DNA of 10,463 bases from Acidimicrobiales bacterium (GTDB taxonomy: Bacteria; Actinomycetota; Acidimicrobiia; Acidimicrobiales; CADCSY01). The translations under genes and the position numbers were made by a program. The first letter of the stretch is position 1; every line of letters begins with the position of its first letter. Below, piece after piece: positions 4,822 through 10,463 of this stretch. Location: assembly GCA_030447125.1 (NCBI GenBank), contig JAUJLZ010000049.1, forward strand, positions 1 to 10,463. Reading direction: 5' to 3'. The notes beneath the pieces are model-generated. The model made no database searches, was not told where the DNA came from, and saw only the letters and a list, made by a program, of their open reading frames with translations.

Positions 4822-6591
4822 TCAGCGGTCGATCGTGGTGTGGCGCCCCGCCTCCTCAGGGCGCACCATCCGGCGGATGCCCACGGCGGCTGCGGCCAGG
4901 ATCACCGCCAGCACGGCGGGCAGGGTGGTGTCGGCACCGGTCCTGGGCAACGTGCCGTCGGCGGGCGGGGTCACCGGCTGGGCCGGGGGAGCCACGATGT
5001 TGGGCGGCAGGGCGGCCACCGGGGTGAAGAAGCCCTTGCTCTGCATCTGCCCCACCTCGATGCCGAGGCCCTTGGTGAGGATGGAGGTGACGCCGCCGAG
5101 GGCGCCGCCGAGGAGGTCCATCTCGCCGCCGATGGGGAGACCGTCGACACCCAGCGGTAGGCCGTCGAGGATGCTGCTGGCGGTGGGCTCGCTGCCCTGG
5201 GCCTGCAGAGCGCCGACGCCCAGGATCTTGCCGGGGTCGAGGCTCACCCCGAGGGCGGTGAGACCGGACAGGGCCCTGGTGTAGTCGCCGTCGGGAGCGA
5301 TCTCCTCGGTGATCTCCAGGATGTCGATGTCCAGCAGGCCGGGAAGGCCGAGGCCGTCGTTGAGCAGCCCGCTGACCGTGTCACTGGCGCCGGCGAGGAC
5401 GTCGAGTCCGTCGGTCAGGTCGAGGTCCTCCAGCAGGTCGAGGTTGGCCACCTTGATCGAGTCGATGTTGGCGACCACGTCGGCCACCGAGGAGTCGATC
5501 GAGTCGGTGGCGGTGGCCTGCATGCCGGCGGTGATGCCGCCCACCTCGAGCAGGTTGAGATCGTCGAGCACGGGCAGGGCCCCGCCGAGGATGGGCTTCA
5601 GTGCGTCCTCAACCGTGGCTACGAGATCTCCGACTACGGGAAGGTCGCCACTGGGGAGGTTGAGAATCTCCCCGCAGGTGTCCATCGACTCTCCGCCTCC
5701 GACGAGCCCTCCGATACCTCCGCCTCCGAGGACGGGCAAACCGCTCAACAGGCCGTCCACCTTGTTGCAGGTTGCACCATCATCAAGCACGTCGGTGGAA
5801 GCATCATCGGTACCGAGCACCTCGAGCGTGCCAACCAAGCCCGTCACGGTACTGATGACGTCGTCGGTGGCCATCTCCCCATCGCCCACGGGGATGCTCT
5901 CCACGCCCAGGCCGTCGAGCAGGCCGACCAGGTCGGTGAGGGGCAGGTCGCCGAGGGGCAGGCCGATGCCGGCCAGCAGGTTGCCCAGGTTGAGCAGCTC
6001 GAGCGAGGGGATGTTGAGGCCCCGCACACCGCCGGCGTTGGCGGCGGCGGCGCTGCTCGTGAAGGTCACGGCCTCGGGGCTGGCGCCCATGCCGAGCAGG
6101 CCGCCGACGAGGTCGAGGTCGCCGATGCCGGCCAGCAGGCTGGAACGGGCGCCGTCACCGTCGACGATCGACGACAGCGAGCCTTCGAGCAGGCCGCTGA
6201 CGACGGGCAGGGGGATGTTGCCGGCCGGGCTCTTGGTGACCGACTTGCGGTCCTCGGCGCCGGTGGAGCTGGTGGCCACGCTGCCGAGCGACAACGGGCC
6301 CAACACCGAGGAGGTCAGCTTGAGGGGGTTGAACACCGCTTTGGAGATGGGTTCGCCGTTGACCGGGTCGATGGTCGACATGCTGGTGTCGTCGAGCAGG
6401 TCGAGGTTGAGCAGATCGCCGACGTCGAGGCCGAGCAGGGTCGAGTCGACGAGGCCGGTGCCCACACCGGTGGGCACTGCCGGAGGGTCCTCTTGTTGGG
6501 CGATGGCGGCGGCCGAGAGTGGCCCGGTCATCAACAGGGCCGCGGCCGTGGCCGTGCCAAGGAGTCGCTTCATGCGCATGGAGGTTCTCAT
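4822..6591 (-). CDS. secreted Leu/Gly/Asp-rich surface protein with LPRTG sortase anchor
   Basis: A 589-residue exported protein I do not recognise. It has a signal peptide (basic MRTSMRMKRLL, hydrophobic core, likely cut after AAAIA at residue 31). A long body follows of irregular Leu/Gly/Asp-rich units such as LLNLDLLDD, LPLGDLPLTDLVGLLDGLG and NLDLLEDLDLTDGLDVL. The C-terminus is a classic sortase signal: LPRTG at 548-552, a hydrophobic helix and basic RRMVRPEEAGR. It is therefore predicted to be covalently cell-wall attached; no sortase is in the window. Both of its cysteines lie in residues 248-335, a stretch with unusual codon use. Three ATGs compete: 6591 (GGGAG 4 nt before it), 6579 and 6573; 6591 is chosen for the Shine-Dalgarno, and all keep the signal peptide. 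Adhesion or coat roles are only guesses. Confidence 0.75.
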   Translation of the reverse strand: MRTSMRMKRLLGTATAAALLMTGPLSAAAIAQQEDPPAVPTGVGTGLVDSTLLGLDVGDLLNLDLLDDTSMSTIDPVNGEPISKAVFNPLKLTSSVLGPLSLGSVATSSTGAEDRKSVTKSPAGNIPLPVVSGLLEGSLSSIVDGDGARSSLLAGIGDLDLVGGLLGMGASPEAVTFTSSAAAANAGGVRGLNIPSLELLNLGNLLAGIGLPLGDLPLTDLVGLLDGLGVESIPVGDGEMATDDVISTVTGLVGTLEVLGTDDASTDVLDDGATCNKVDGLLSGLPVLGGGGIGGLVGGGESMDTCGEILNLPSGDLPVVGDLVATVEDALKPILGGALPVLDDLNLLEVGGITAGMQATATDSIDSSVADVVANIDSIKVANLDLLEDLDLTDGLDVLAGASDTVSGLLNDGLGLPGLLDIDILEITEEIAPDGDYTRALSGLTALGVSLDPGKILGVGALQAQGSEPTASSILDGLPLGVDGLPIGGEMDLLGGALGGVTSILTKGLGIEVGQMQSKGFFTPVAALPPNIVAPPAQPVTPPADGTLPRTGADTTLPAVLAVILAAAAVGIRRMVRPEEAGRHTTIDR

Positions 6592-6634
6592 CCTTCTCCC
6601 CGCCCGGGGCGGACGCACGTGCCGGGGGGCGCGC

Positions 6635-6733
6635 GTGACGTAGTGGATCGGTCACTGCAAGTGTCGTGAAGTAGCTGGTCACCCTTGAGCCTTGGCAAGT
6701 GTCAATGCTGTGACGATGTGACGACCCGGTGAC
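6635..6733. promoter_or_regulatory. cluster of GTGAC pentamers upstream of the surface-protein gene
   Basis: GTGAC occurs on the plus strand at 6635, 6710, 6718 and 6729, and its complement GTCAC at 6651 and 6678. The last two plus-strand copies are spaced by 6 nt (GTGAC-GACCCG-GTGAC), an 11-nt direct-repeat period typical of response-regulator boxes. GACACTTGC also occurs twice on the minus strand here. The region is the shared upstream of the surface-protein gene (minus) and lemA (plus), so it is a candidate operator for one or both; the regulator is unknown. Confidence 0.35.
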
Positions 6734-6801
6734 GGTCAGGCCGGGCGACAGGCGAGGGAGAGGATGGCAAGGAGTCCACCCGACGACGGGAGCGGTCGTT
6801 G

Positions 6802-6807
6802 TAGCGT
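6802..6807 (+). promoter_or_regulatory. possible -10 element for lemA
   Basis: TAGCGT ends 9 nt before the lemA ATG at 6817, implying a leader of only a few bases. No Shine-Dalgarno precedes the ATG. Spacing is looser than at the other genes here, so support is moderate. Confidence 0.35.
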
Positions 6808-6816
6808 CGCACCGGC

Positions 6817-7365
6817 ATGACCGCCTGGATCCTGCTCGCCATCGTCGTGGTCCTGGGCCTCGGCGCCGTCGTGGTCTACAACGGCCTGGTCAAGCGTGGG
6901 AACCGCATCGAGGCGGCCTGGTCCCAGATCGACGTGCAGCTCCGACGCCGCGGCGACCTCATCCCCAACCTGGTGGAGACGGTGCAGGGCTGCGCCGGCC
7001 GTGAGCGCGAGTCGCTCGAGGCGCTCACCAAGGCCCACGCCGCGGCCAACGAGGCTGGCGGGGTGGCGGAGCAGGCCCGGGCCGAGGCTGCCGTGACCAC
7101 CGCCCTGACCTCGCTGTTCGCGGTGGCCGAGGCCTACCCCGACCTCAAGGCCAACCGGAGCTTCCTCTCGCTGCAGGAGGAGCTGAGCGCCACCGAGGGG
7201 CGCATCGCCTACGCCCGGCAGTTCTACAACGACACCGTCCTCGACTACAACACTCGCGTCCAGTCGTTCCCGTCCCTGGCCATCGCCCGACCGCTGCGCT
7301 TTCGGGAGCGGGAGTACTTCGAGGCCGACGACGCATCACGGGGGCCGGTCCAAGTCGACTTCTAG
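6817..7365 (+). CDS. lemA: LemA family membrane protein
   Basis: A 182-residue LemA-family protein. An N-terminal membrane helix (about residues 3-21, ILLAIVVVLGLGAVVV) is followed by YNGLVKRGNRIEAAWSQIDV and QLRRRGDLIPNLVETVQG, the family's best-conserved block. A central helical bundle follows, then YPDLKANRSFLSLQEELSATE, RIAYARQFYNDTVLDYN and FPSLAIA. The body is a helical bundle, usually on the outer side of the membrane; the biochemical role of the family is not settled. The M48 protease directly downstream is a recurrent partner of LemA in bacteria and suggests joint work in membrane-protein quality control. The family call is firm. Confidence 0.93.
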   Translation: MTAWILLAIVVVLGLGAVVVYNGLVKRGNRIEAAWSQIDVQLRRRGDLIPNLVETVQGCAGRERESLEALTKAHAAANEAGGVAEQARAEAAVTTALTSLFAVAEAYPDLKANRSFLSLQEELSATEGRIAYARQFYNDTVLDYNTRVQSFPSLAIARPLRFREREYFEADDASRGPVQVDF

Positions 7366-7397
7366 CCCCCCTGTCCCTCCACCCCGCCGAGGCCGCC

Positions 7398-8306
7398 CTG
7401 TACGACCAGATCACCGCCAACAAGCGCCGATCGGTGCTCCTCCTGGCCGCCTTCGTCGTGCTCGTGGCCGCCGTGGGCTGGGCCACCAGCACCGTCTTGG
7501 GCCATGGCACCGCCGGTCTGGTGCTGGCGGTCTTCGTGGCCGGCGCCGCCAGTTGGGCCGCGTGGTGGAAGAGCGACGCCATCGCCCTGGGGATGAGCCA
7601 TGCCCGGCCGGCCAGCGAGGTCGACTGCGCCCGGTTCCACAACGTGATGGAAGGCCTGTGCATCGCCGGCGGCCTGCCCAAGCCCCAGCTGTACCTGGTC
7701 GATGACGACGCCCCCAACGCCTTTGCCACCGGACGCGATCCTCATCACGCGGCGGTGGCGGTCACCACGGGCCTGCTCGACAAGCTCAATCGGATCGAGC
7801 TCGAAGGCGTGCTGGCCCATGAGCTCAGCCACATCAAGAACTACGACACCCTGGTGTCGACCCTGGCGGTGACCCTGGTGGGCGTGGTCACGCTGCTGTC
7901 CGACGTCTCGTTGCGCTTCTTGTGGTGGGGAGGTCCCCGCCACCGCGACGAGCGCCGGGGCGGCGCCGGTCCGGCCGCCCTCCTCGGCGTCGTGGGCCTG
8001 GCCCTGCTGGTCTTCGCCCCGTTGGTGGGGCGGATGATGCAGTTGGCCGTGAGCCGTCGCCGGGAGCTGCTGGCCGACGTGAGCGGCGTCTCGCTCACCC
8101 GTTACCCGCCCGGCCTCATCGCCGCGCTGGAGAAGCTGCGTGACGACCGGACCGTCGTCCACTCCGCCTCGCGGGCCACCGCCCACCTGTGGATCGAGTC
8201 CCCCCTGGCCCGGGTGGAGGAGGAGGGACGAGGGGCCCGGCTCAATCGCCGGTTCGACACCCATCCGCCCCTGGAGGAGCGCATCAGCGCCCTGCGCGAG
8301 CTGTGA
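7398..8306 (+). CDS. htpX: HtpX-like M48 family membrane zinc metalloprotease
   Basis: Predicted membrane-bound zinc endopeptidase degrading misfolded membrane proteins. With a CTG start at 7398 the product is 302 residues. MYDQITANKRRS is the usual HtpX-type N-terminus. Two membrane helices follow (about 13-35 and 37-55). The zinc site is HELSH (141-145) with the third ligand probably E223 in SRRRELLADVSG; NAFATGRDPHHAAVAVTTGLL precedes it and DTHPPLEERI closes the protein. Two further helices flank residues 155-215. The frame has no ATG, GTG or TTG between the end of lemA and GTG at 7434. GAGG lies 5 nt before CTG 7398, so I prefer that start; GTG 7434 would delete the conserved N-terminal residues and has no Shine-Dalgarno. 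It lies 32 nt after lemA and is probably co-transcribed with it. Confidence 0.87.
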   Translation: MYDQITANKRRSVLLLAAFVVLVAAVGWATSTVLGHGTAGLVLAVFVAGAASWAAWWKSDAIALGMSHARPASEVDCARFHNVMEGLCIAGGLPKPQLYLVDDDAPNAFATGRDPHHAAVAVTTGLLDKLNRIELEGVLAHELSHIKNYDTLVSTLAVTLVGVVTLLSDVSLRFLWWGGPRHRDERRGGAGPAALLGVVGLALLVFAPLVGRMMQLAVSRRRELLADVSGVSLTRYPPGLIAALEKLRDDRTVVHSASRATAHLWIESPLARVEEEGRGARLNRRFDTHPPLEERISALREL

Positions 8307-8347
8307 CGCCCGGGCAACCGAGCGCAGCGAGCTTGCCTGGGCGTTTT
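8307..8347 (+). terminator. intrinsic terminator after the M48 protease gene
   Basis: Directly after the TGA, CGCCCGGGCAA (8307-8317) pairs with TTGCCTGGGCG (8333-8343) through one G-U pair, with a 15-nt loop, and is followed by TTTT. This should end the lemA-protease transcript. Confidence 0.65.
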
Positions 8348-8409
8348 GGCGGAACCTGCTGGCGAAGGCAGCGCCCTGCTCTTTGTGGCGAGCGAGGCGA
8401 GTCTGGGGC

Positions 8410-8415
8410 GATACT
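8410..8415 (+). promoter_or_regulatory. -10-like element for the DUF3048 gene
   Basis: GATACT is followed by 6 nt (CGCCGC) and the GTG at 8422. It departs from TANNNT only at the first base and keeps the leaderless spacing seen elsewhere in the window. It lies downstream of the terminator at 8307-8347, where a new promoter is expected. Confidence 0.4.
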
Positions 8416-8421
8416 CGCCGC

Positions 8422-9474
8422 GTGAACGCCCGTCGCCTGGCCATGGCCGTAGCCGTCGTCGTGCTCCTCGGCGGGGTGGTGTCGGCCCTGGTGGTGTCGG
8501 GGTGGGGGAGCGAGGGGGCGCCCACGACCGATGCGTCGACCACGACCACAGCCCCGACGACCACGACCACGGCCCCTCCCACCTTTCCCCTGACCGGCCT
8601 GCCCGTCGATGATCCGGCCCGGGCCGAGCGTCCGGCCCTGGTGGTCAAGATCGACAACACCGGCAAGGCCCGTGGCCGCCAGGCCGGGCTGAGCGCGGCC
8701 GATCTGGTGTACGTGGAGCTGGTGGAGGGCGGGGCCACGCGCCTGGCCGCCGTCTACCACTCCACCGACGCCGACCCTGTGGGTCCCGTGCGCTCGGCCC
8801 GCACCAGCGACATCGCCATCACGGGCAACCTCAACCACCCGCTCTTCGCCTTCTCGGGCGCGGCCGGCGGGGTGCTCGACATCATCCGGGGAGCGAACGT
8901 GGTCGATGTGGGCTTCGACGTCCAGCCCGGGGTGTACCAGGTGCGGGGGAGCGGTTTGTTGCGCTTCTACATCGCCACCTCCACCCTCTTCGGCTTCGCT
9001 CCCGAGGGCGCAGGCCCGCCGGCACCACAGTTCACCTACCGCCCGCAAGGAGCCGCGGTGGCCGCGGCCGGAGCCGAGGACGCGGCGGGGGTGATGCTGA
9101 GCTACGGCGGGATCACCAACACCCAGGTCAGCTACGAGGCCACCGAAGCCGGGTGGGCCCGCAGCCAGGACGGGTCGCCGTTCGTGGAGGAGTCGGGCGC
9201 CCGCATCGAGCCGGCCAACGTCGTGGTCCAATTCGTCGAGTACGCCAACTCGGGTTTCGTCGACGTCACCGGCACCCCGTCGCCCGAGGCCAACCTGGTG
9301 GGTGAGGGCGAGGCCTGGGTGCTCACGGGAGGCAAGTTGGTACGCGGCCGCTGGTCGCGCCCCGATCTGGCCTCGGCCACGTCCTACACCGACAGCGCCG
9401 GTGCCCCCATCGCCCTGACCCCGGGGCGCACGTGGGTGGAGCTGGCTCCGCCGGGATCGGCCGCCCCCCTGTAG
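8422..9474 (+). CDS. DUF3048 (YerB-like) exported membrane-anchored protein
   Basis: A 350-residue protein with an N-terminal membrane helix (about 7-27) and no lipobox or obvious cleavage site, so probably anchored with the rest outside. A Thr-rich linker (36-52, TTTTAPTTTTT) leads to a DUF3048 domain: FPLTGLPVDD (55-64), a KIDN motif, AADLVYVELVEGGATRLAAVY (92-112) and the hallmark VGPVRSARTSD (120-130). FAFSGAAGG follows, and the DUF3048 C-terminal region runs to the end (VVVQFVEY, GKLVRGRW, LTPGRTWVEL). The molecular function of this family, including B. subtilis YerB, is not established. GTG 8422 is chosen from the -10 spacing and because the open frame upstream crosses the terminator. 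Confidence 0.87.
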   Translation: MNARRLAMAVAVVVLLGGVVSALVVSGWGSEGAPTTDASTTTTAPTTTTTAPPTFPLTGLPVDDPARAERPALVVKIDNTGKARGRQAGLSAADLVYVELVEGGATRLAAVYHSTDADPVGPVRSARTSDIAITGNLNHPLFAFSGAAGGVLDIIRGANVVDVGFDVQPGVYQVRGSGLLRFYIATSTLFGFAPEGAGPPAPQFTYRPQGAAVAAAGAEDAAGVMLSYGGITNTQVSYEATEAGWARSQDGSPFVEESGARIEPANVVVQFVEYANSGFVDVTGTPSPEANLVGEGEAWVLTGGKLVRGRWSRPDLASATSYTDSAGAPIALTPGRTWVELAPPGSAAPL

Positions 9475-9504
9475 CCGGCGCTCGGGAGCCCTTGACACGC
9501 GGCG

Positions 9505-9510
9505 TACCCT
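9505..9510 (+). promoter_or_regulatory. -10 element for the gene at 9517
   Basis: TACCCT, then CAGGGT (6 nt), then GTG at 9517; the same hexamer and spacing as at pimA. TACCCT and CAGGGT are also nearly self-complementary (ACCCT/AGGGT), so a small palindrome overlaps the start. Confidence 0.45.
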
Positions 9511-9516
9511 CAGGGT

Positions 9517-10032
9517 GTGGCCCAGGTGACGGTGTTCGTCGATCGGGTGGTGACGGGGGACCTCCCCATGGTGTGCGCCAAGACGGGCGCACCGGCCGCC
9601 GGCAAGGTCAGGACCTCCACCTCGGTCCGTTCCCTCGGGTGGGCCTGGCTGTTGGTGTTCGCCGGACCGCCCGGGTGGTTGGCGCTGCTGATCGTGCAGT
9701 GGATCGGCAGCGAGCAGTTCGAGGGCCGGGTTCCCATGAGCCAGGAGACCTTCGACCGGATCCAGCGCCGCACCCGGGGGGCGTGGATCGCCCTGGCCGG
9801 TGCCCTGGCCAGCTTGGTGCTGGCCGTGTGGCTGCAGTTCCCGGGCTTGATCTCGCTCTTCGCGCTCGGGCTGGTGGCCTTCTTGATCCTGCTGGCCGGG
9901 GCCAGCTGGGGTTCGGTCGACCTCAAGCTCGACGCCTCCCGGCGCTGGGTCACCATCACCGGCGCGCACCCCGACTTCGCCGCCGCGGTCCGGGCTGACG
10001 CCGCCCGCTTCGACGCCGCCCGAACCTTCTGA
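9517..10032 (+). CDS. unrecognised three-helix membrane protein
   Basis: A 171-residue protein I cannot assign to a family. The N-terminus (about 1-38) is soluble and has [12 protein letters not shown], reminiscent of the C-x-x-(C/T)-G-x-P-A openings of some small membrane proteins but with a single cysteine (C20). Predicted membrane segments are about 41-63 (WAWLLVFAG...LALLIVQWI), 89-107 ([19 protein letters not shown]) and 110-131 ([22 protein letters not shown]). Between the first two is a charged loop with [15 protein letters not shown]. The C-terminal 40 residues, ending in [22 protein letters not shown], form a short soluble tail. GTG 9517 is supported by the -10 spacing. It sits between the DUF3048 gene and pdxS, each with its own putative promoter. 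Confidence 0.75.
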   Translation: MAQVTVFVDRVVTGDLPMVCAKTGAPAAGKVRTSTSVRSLGWAWLLVFAGPPGWLALLIVQWIGSEQFEGRVPMSQETFDRIQRRTRGAWIALAGALASLVLAVWLQFPGLISLFALGLVAFLILLAGASWGSVDLKLDASRRWVTITGAHPDFAAAVRADAARFDAARTF

Positions 10033-10037
10033 CTCCA

Positions 10038-10058
10038 CCCCTCAAAGAACGAGAGGGG
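10038..10058 (+). terminator. weak hairpin between the membrane-protein gene and pdxS
   Basis: CCCCTC (10038-10043) pairs with GAGGGG (10053-10058) around a 9-nt A-rich loop, just after the stop at 10032. No T-run follows. It may attenuate read-through into pdxS but is short. Confidence 0.25.
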
Positions 10059-10074
10059 GGTCGGGCGGGAGCCG

Positions 10075-10080
10075 TAGACT
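10075..10080 (+). promoter_or_regulatory. -10 element for pdxS
   Basis: TAGACT ends 7 nt before the pdxS ATG at 10088, consistent with a leaderless mRNA. No Shine-Dalgarno is present before the ATG. Confidence 0.45.
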
Positions 10081-10087
10081 CGTCGCC

Positions 10088-10463
10088 ATGTCCGAGGCAC
10101 ACCAGGCCCAACCCAGCCACCGCCCGCTGACCGGGACGTTCCGGGTCAAGCGGGGCCTGGCCGAGATGCTCGAGGGTGGCGTGGTCATGGACGTGGTCGA
10201 CTTCGAGCAGGCCAAGGTGGCCGAGGACGCCGGGGCGGTGGCGGTCATGGCCCTGGAGCGGGTGCCGGCCGACATCCGTCGTGACGGCGGCGTGGCCCGC
10301 ATGAGCGACCCGGCCATGATCGAGGGGATCAAGGCGGCGGTGACCATCCCGGTCATGGCCAAGGCCCGCATCGGCCACTTCGCCGAGGCCCAGGTGCTCG
10401 AGTCCCTCGGCGTCGACTTCATCGACGAGTCCGAGGTCCTCACCCCCGCCGACGAGGCCCACC
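10088..10463 (+). CDS. pdxS: pyridoxal 5'-phosphate synthase, PdxS subunit (N-terminal part)
   Basis: The first 125 residues of PdxS, cut by the right edge. PdxS builds PLP from ribose 5-phosphate, glyceraldehyde 3-phosphate and ammonia supplied by the PdxT glutaminase. A 15-residue variable start is followed by [20 protein letters not shown] with D35, equivalent to the substrate-binding Asp24 of the B. subtilis enzyme. [21 protein letters not shown] is the family signature. [10 protein letters not shown] holds K92, equivalent to the Schiff-base lysine 81. [16 protein letters not shown] continues the (beta/alpha)8 barrel. All visible key residues are intact. In M. tuberculosis pdxS lies a few genes from pgsA1-patA-pimA, so its position here is conserved neighbourhood; pdxT should lie to the right. 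Confidence 0.95.
   Translation, partial: MSEAHQAQPSHRPLTGTFRVKRGLAEMLEGGVVMDVVDFEQAKVAEDAGAVAVMALERVPADIRRDGGVARMSDPAMIEGIKAAVTIPVMAKARIGHFAEAQVLESLGVDFIDESEVLTPADEAH

Noticed and set aside
5309..6643. 444-residue Ser/Arg/Pro-rich plus-strand frame opposite the LPRTG protein
   Set aside because: The composition mirrors the Leu/Asp/Gly codons of the opposite strand, whereas the minus-strand product has a full signal peptide and sortase signal.
9492..9497. Perfect TTGACA -35 before the gene at 9517
   Set aside because: It is only 7 nt from the TACCCT -10, and no -10-like hexamer lies 16-19 nt downstream, so it is out of register with any start seen.
8284..10038. 584-residue open frame on the minus strand
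   Set aside because: Antisense shadow of the DUF3048 gene and the membrane-protein gene, with GRG/HRR-type low complexity and no recognisable motif.

Overview
The window is about 10.5 kb of very GC-rich, densely coding DNA with GC-ending codons, frequent GTG starts and mostly leaderless-looking gene starts. Together with a phosphatidylinositol mannoside (PIM) gene cluster next to pdxS, this points to an actinobacterium. The Ser/Thr-rich linkers, LemA/M48 pair, AMIN-like lipoprotein and DUF3048 protein would suit a member of the Acidimicrobiia, but that placement is inference.

Layout. (1) Positions 1-262, minus strand: the first 87 codons of an EF-G-like translational GTPase, running off the left edge. 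(2) 438-4061, plus strand: pgsA-type phosphatidylinositol phosphate synthase, patA-type PIM acyltransferase and pimA-type mannosyltransferase. These are successive functions in making acylated PI-mannosides at the cytoplasmic membrane. patA follows pgsA by 3 nt. Between patA and pimA, on the opposite strand, lie a vapBC toxin-antitoxin pair (2105-2778) and a short unlisted membrane peptide (2808-2915), so pimA appears to have been separated from its operon and given its own promoter. (3) 4079-6591, minus strand: an AMIN-like lipoprotein and a 589-residue secreted surface protein ending in an LPRTG sortase signal, separated by a perfect 11-bp hairpin. (4) 6817-8306, plus strand: lemA and an HtpX-like M48 metalloprotease, closed by a good intrinsic terminator. 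(5) 8422-10032, plus strand: a DUF3048 (YerB-like) exported protein and an unrecognised three-helix membrane protein. (6) 10088 to the right edge: the start of pdxS, the synthase subunit of the DXP-independent PLP synthase.

The order pgsA - patA - pimA - (other genes) - pdxS matches the arrangement known from Mycobacterium tuberculosis (Rv2612c, Rv2611c, Rv2610c ... Rv2606c). The backbone is therefore conserved and the envelope genes and toxin-antitoxin module are insertions in it.

No CRISPR array, transposase, phage gene, rRNA or tRNA was seen. The observations most worth a second look are: the operon split by vapBC plus the small membrane ORF; a recurrent TANNNT-N6-RTG arrangement that places transcription start on the start codon of several genes; a CTG start for the M48 protease; an 88-codon stretch of foreign-looking codon use, carrying both cysteines, inside the LPRTG protein; a cluster of GTGAC pentamers upstream of that protein; and substituted key residues in the EF-G-like protein and PgsA. 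I saw no clear evidence of a wholly new defence or mobile system.
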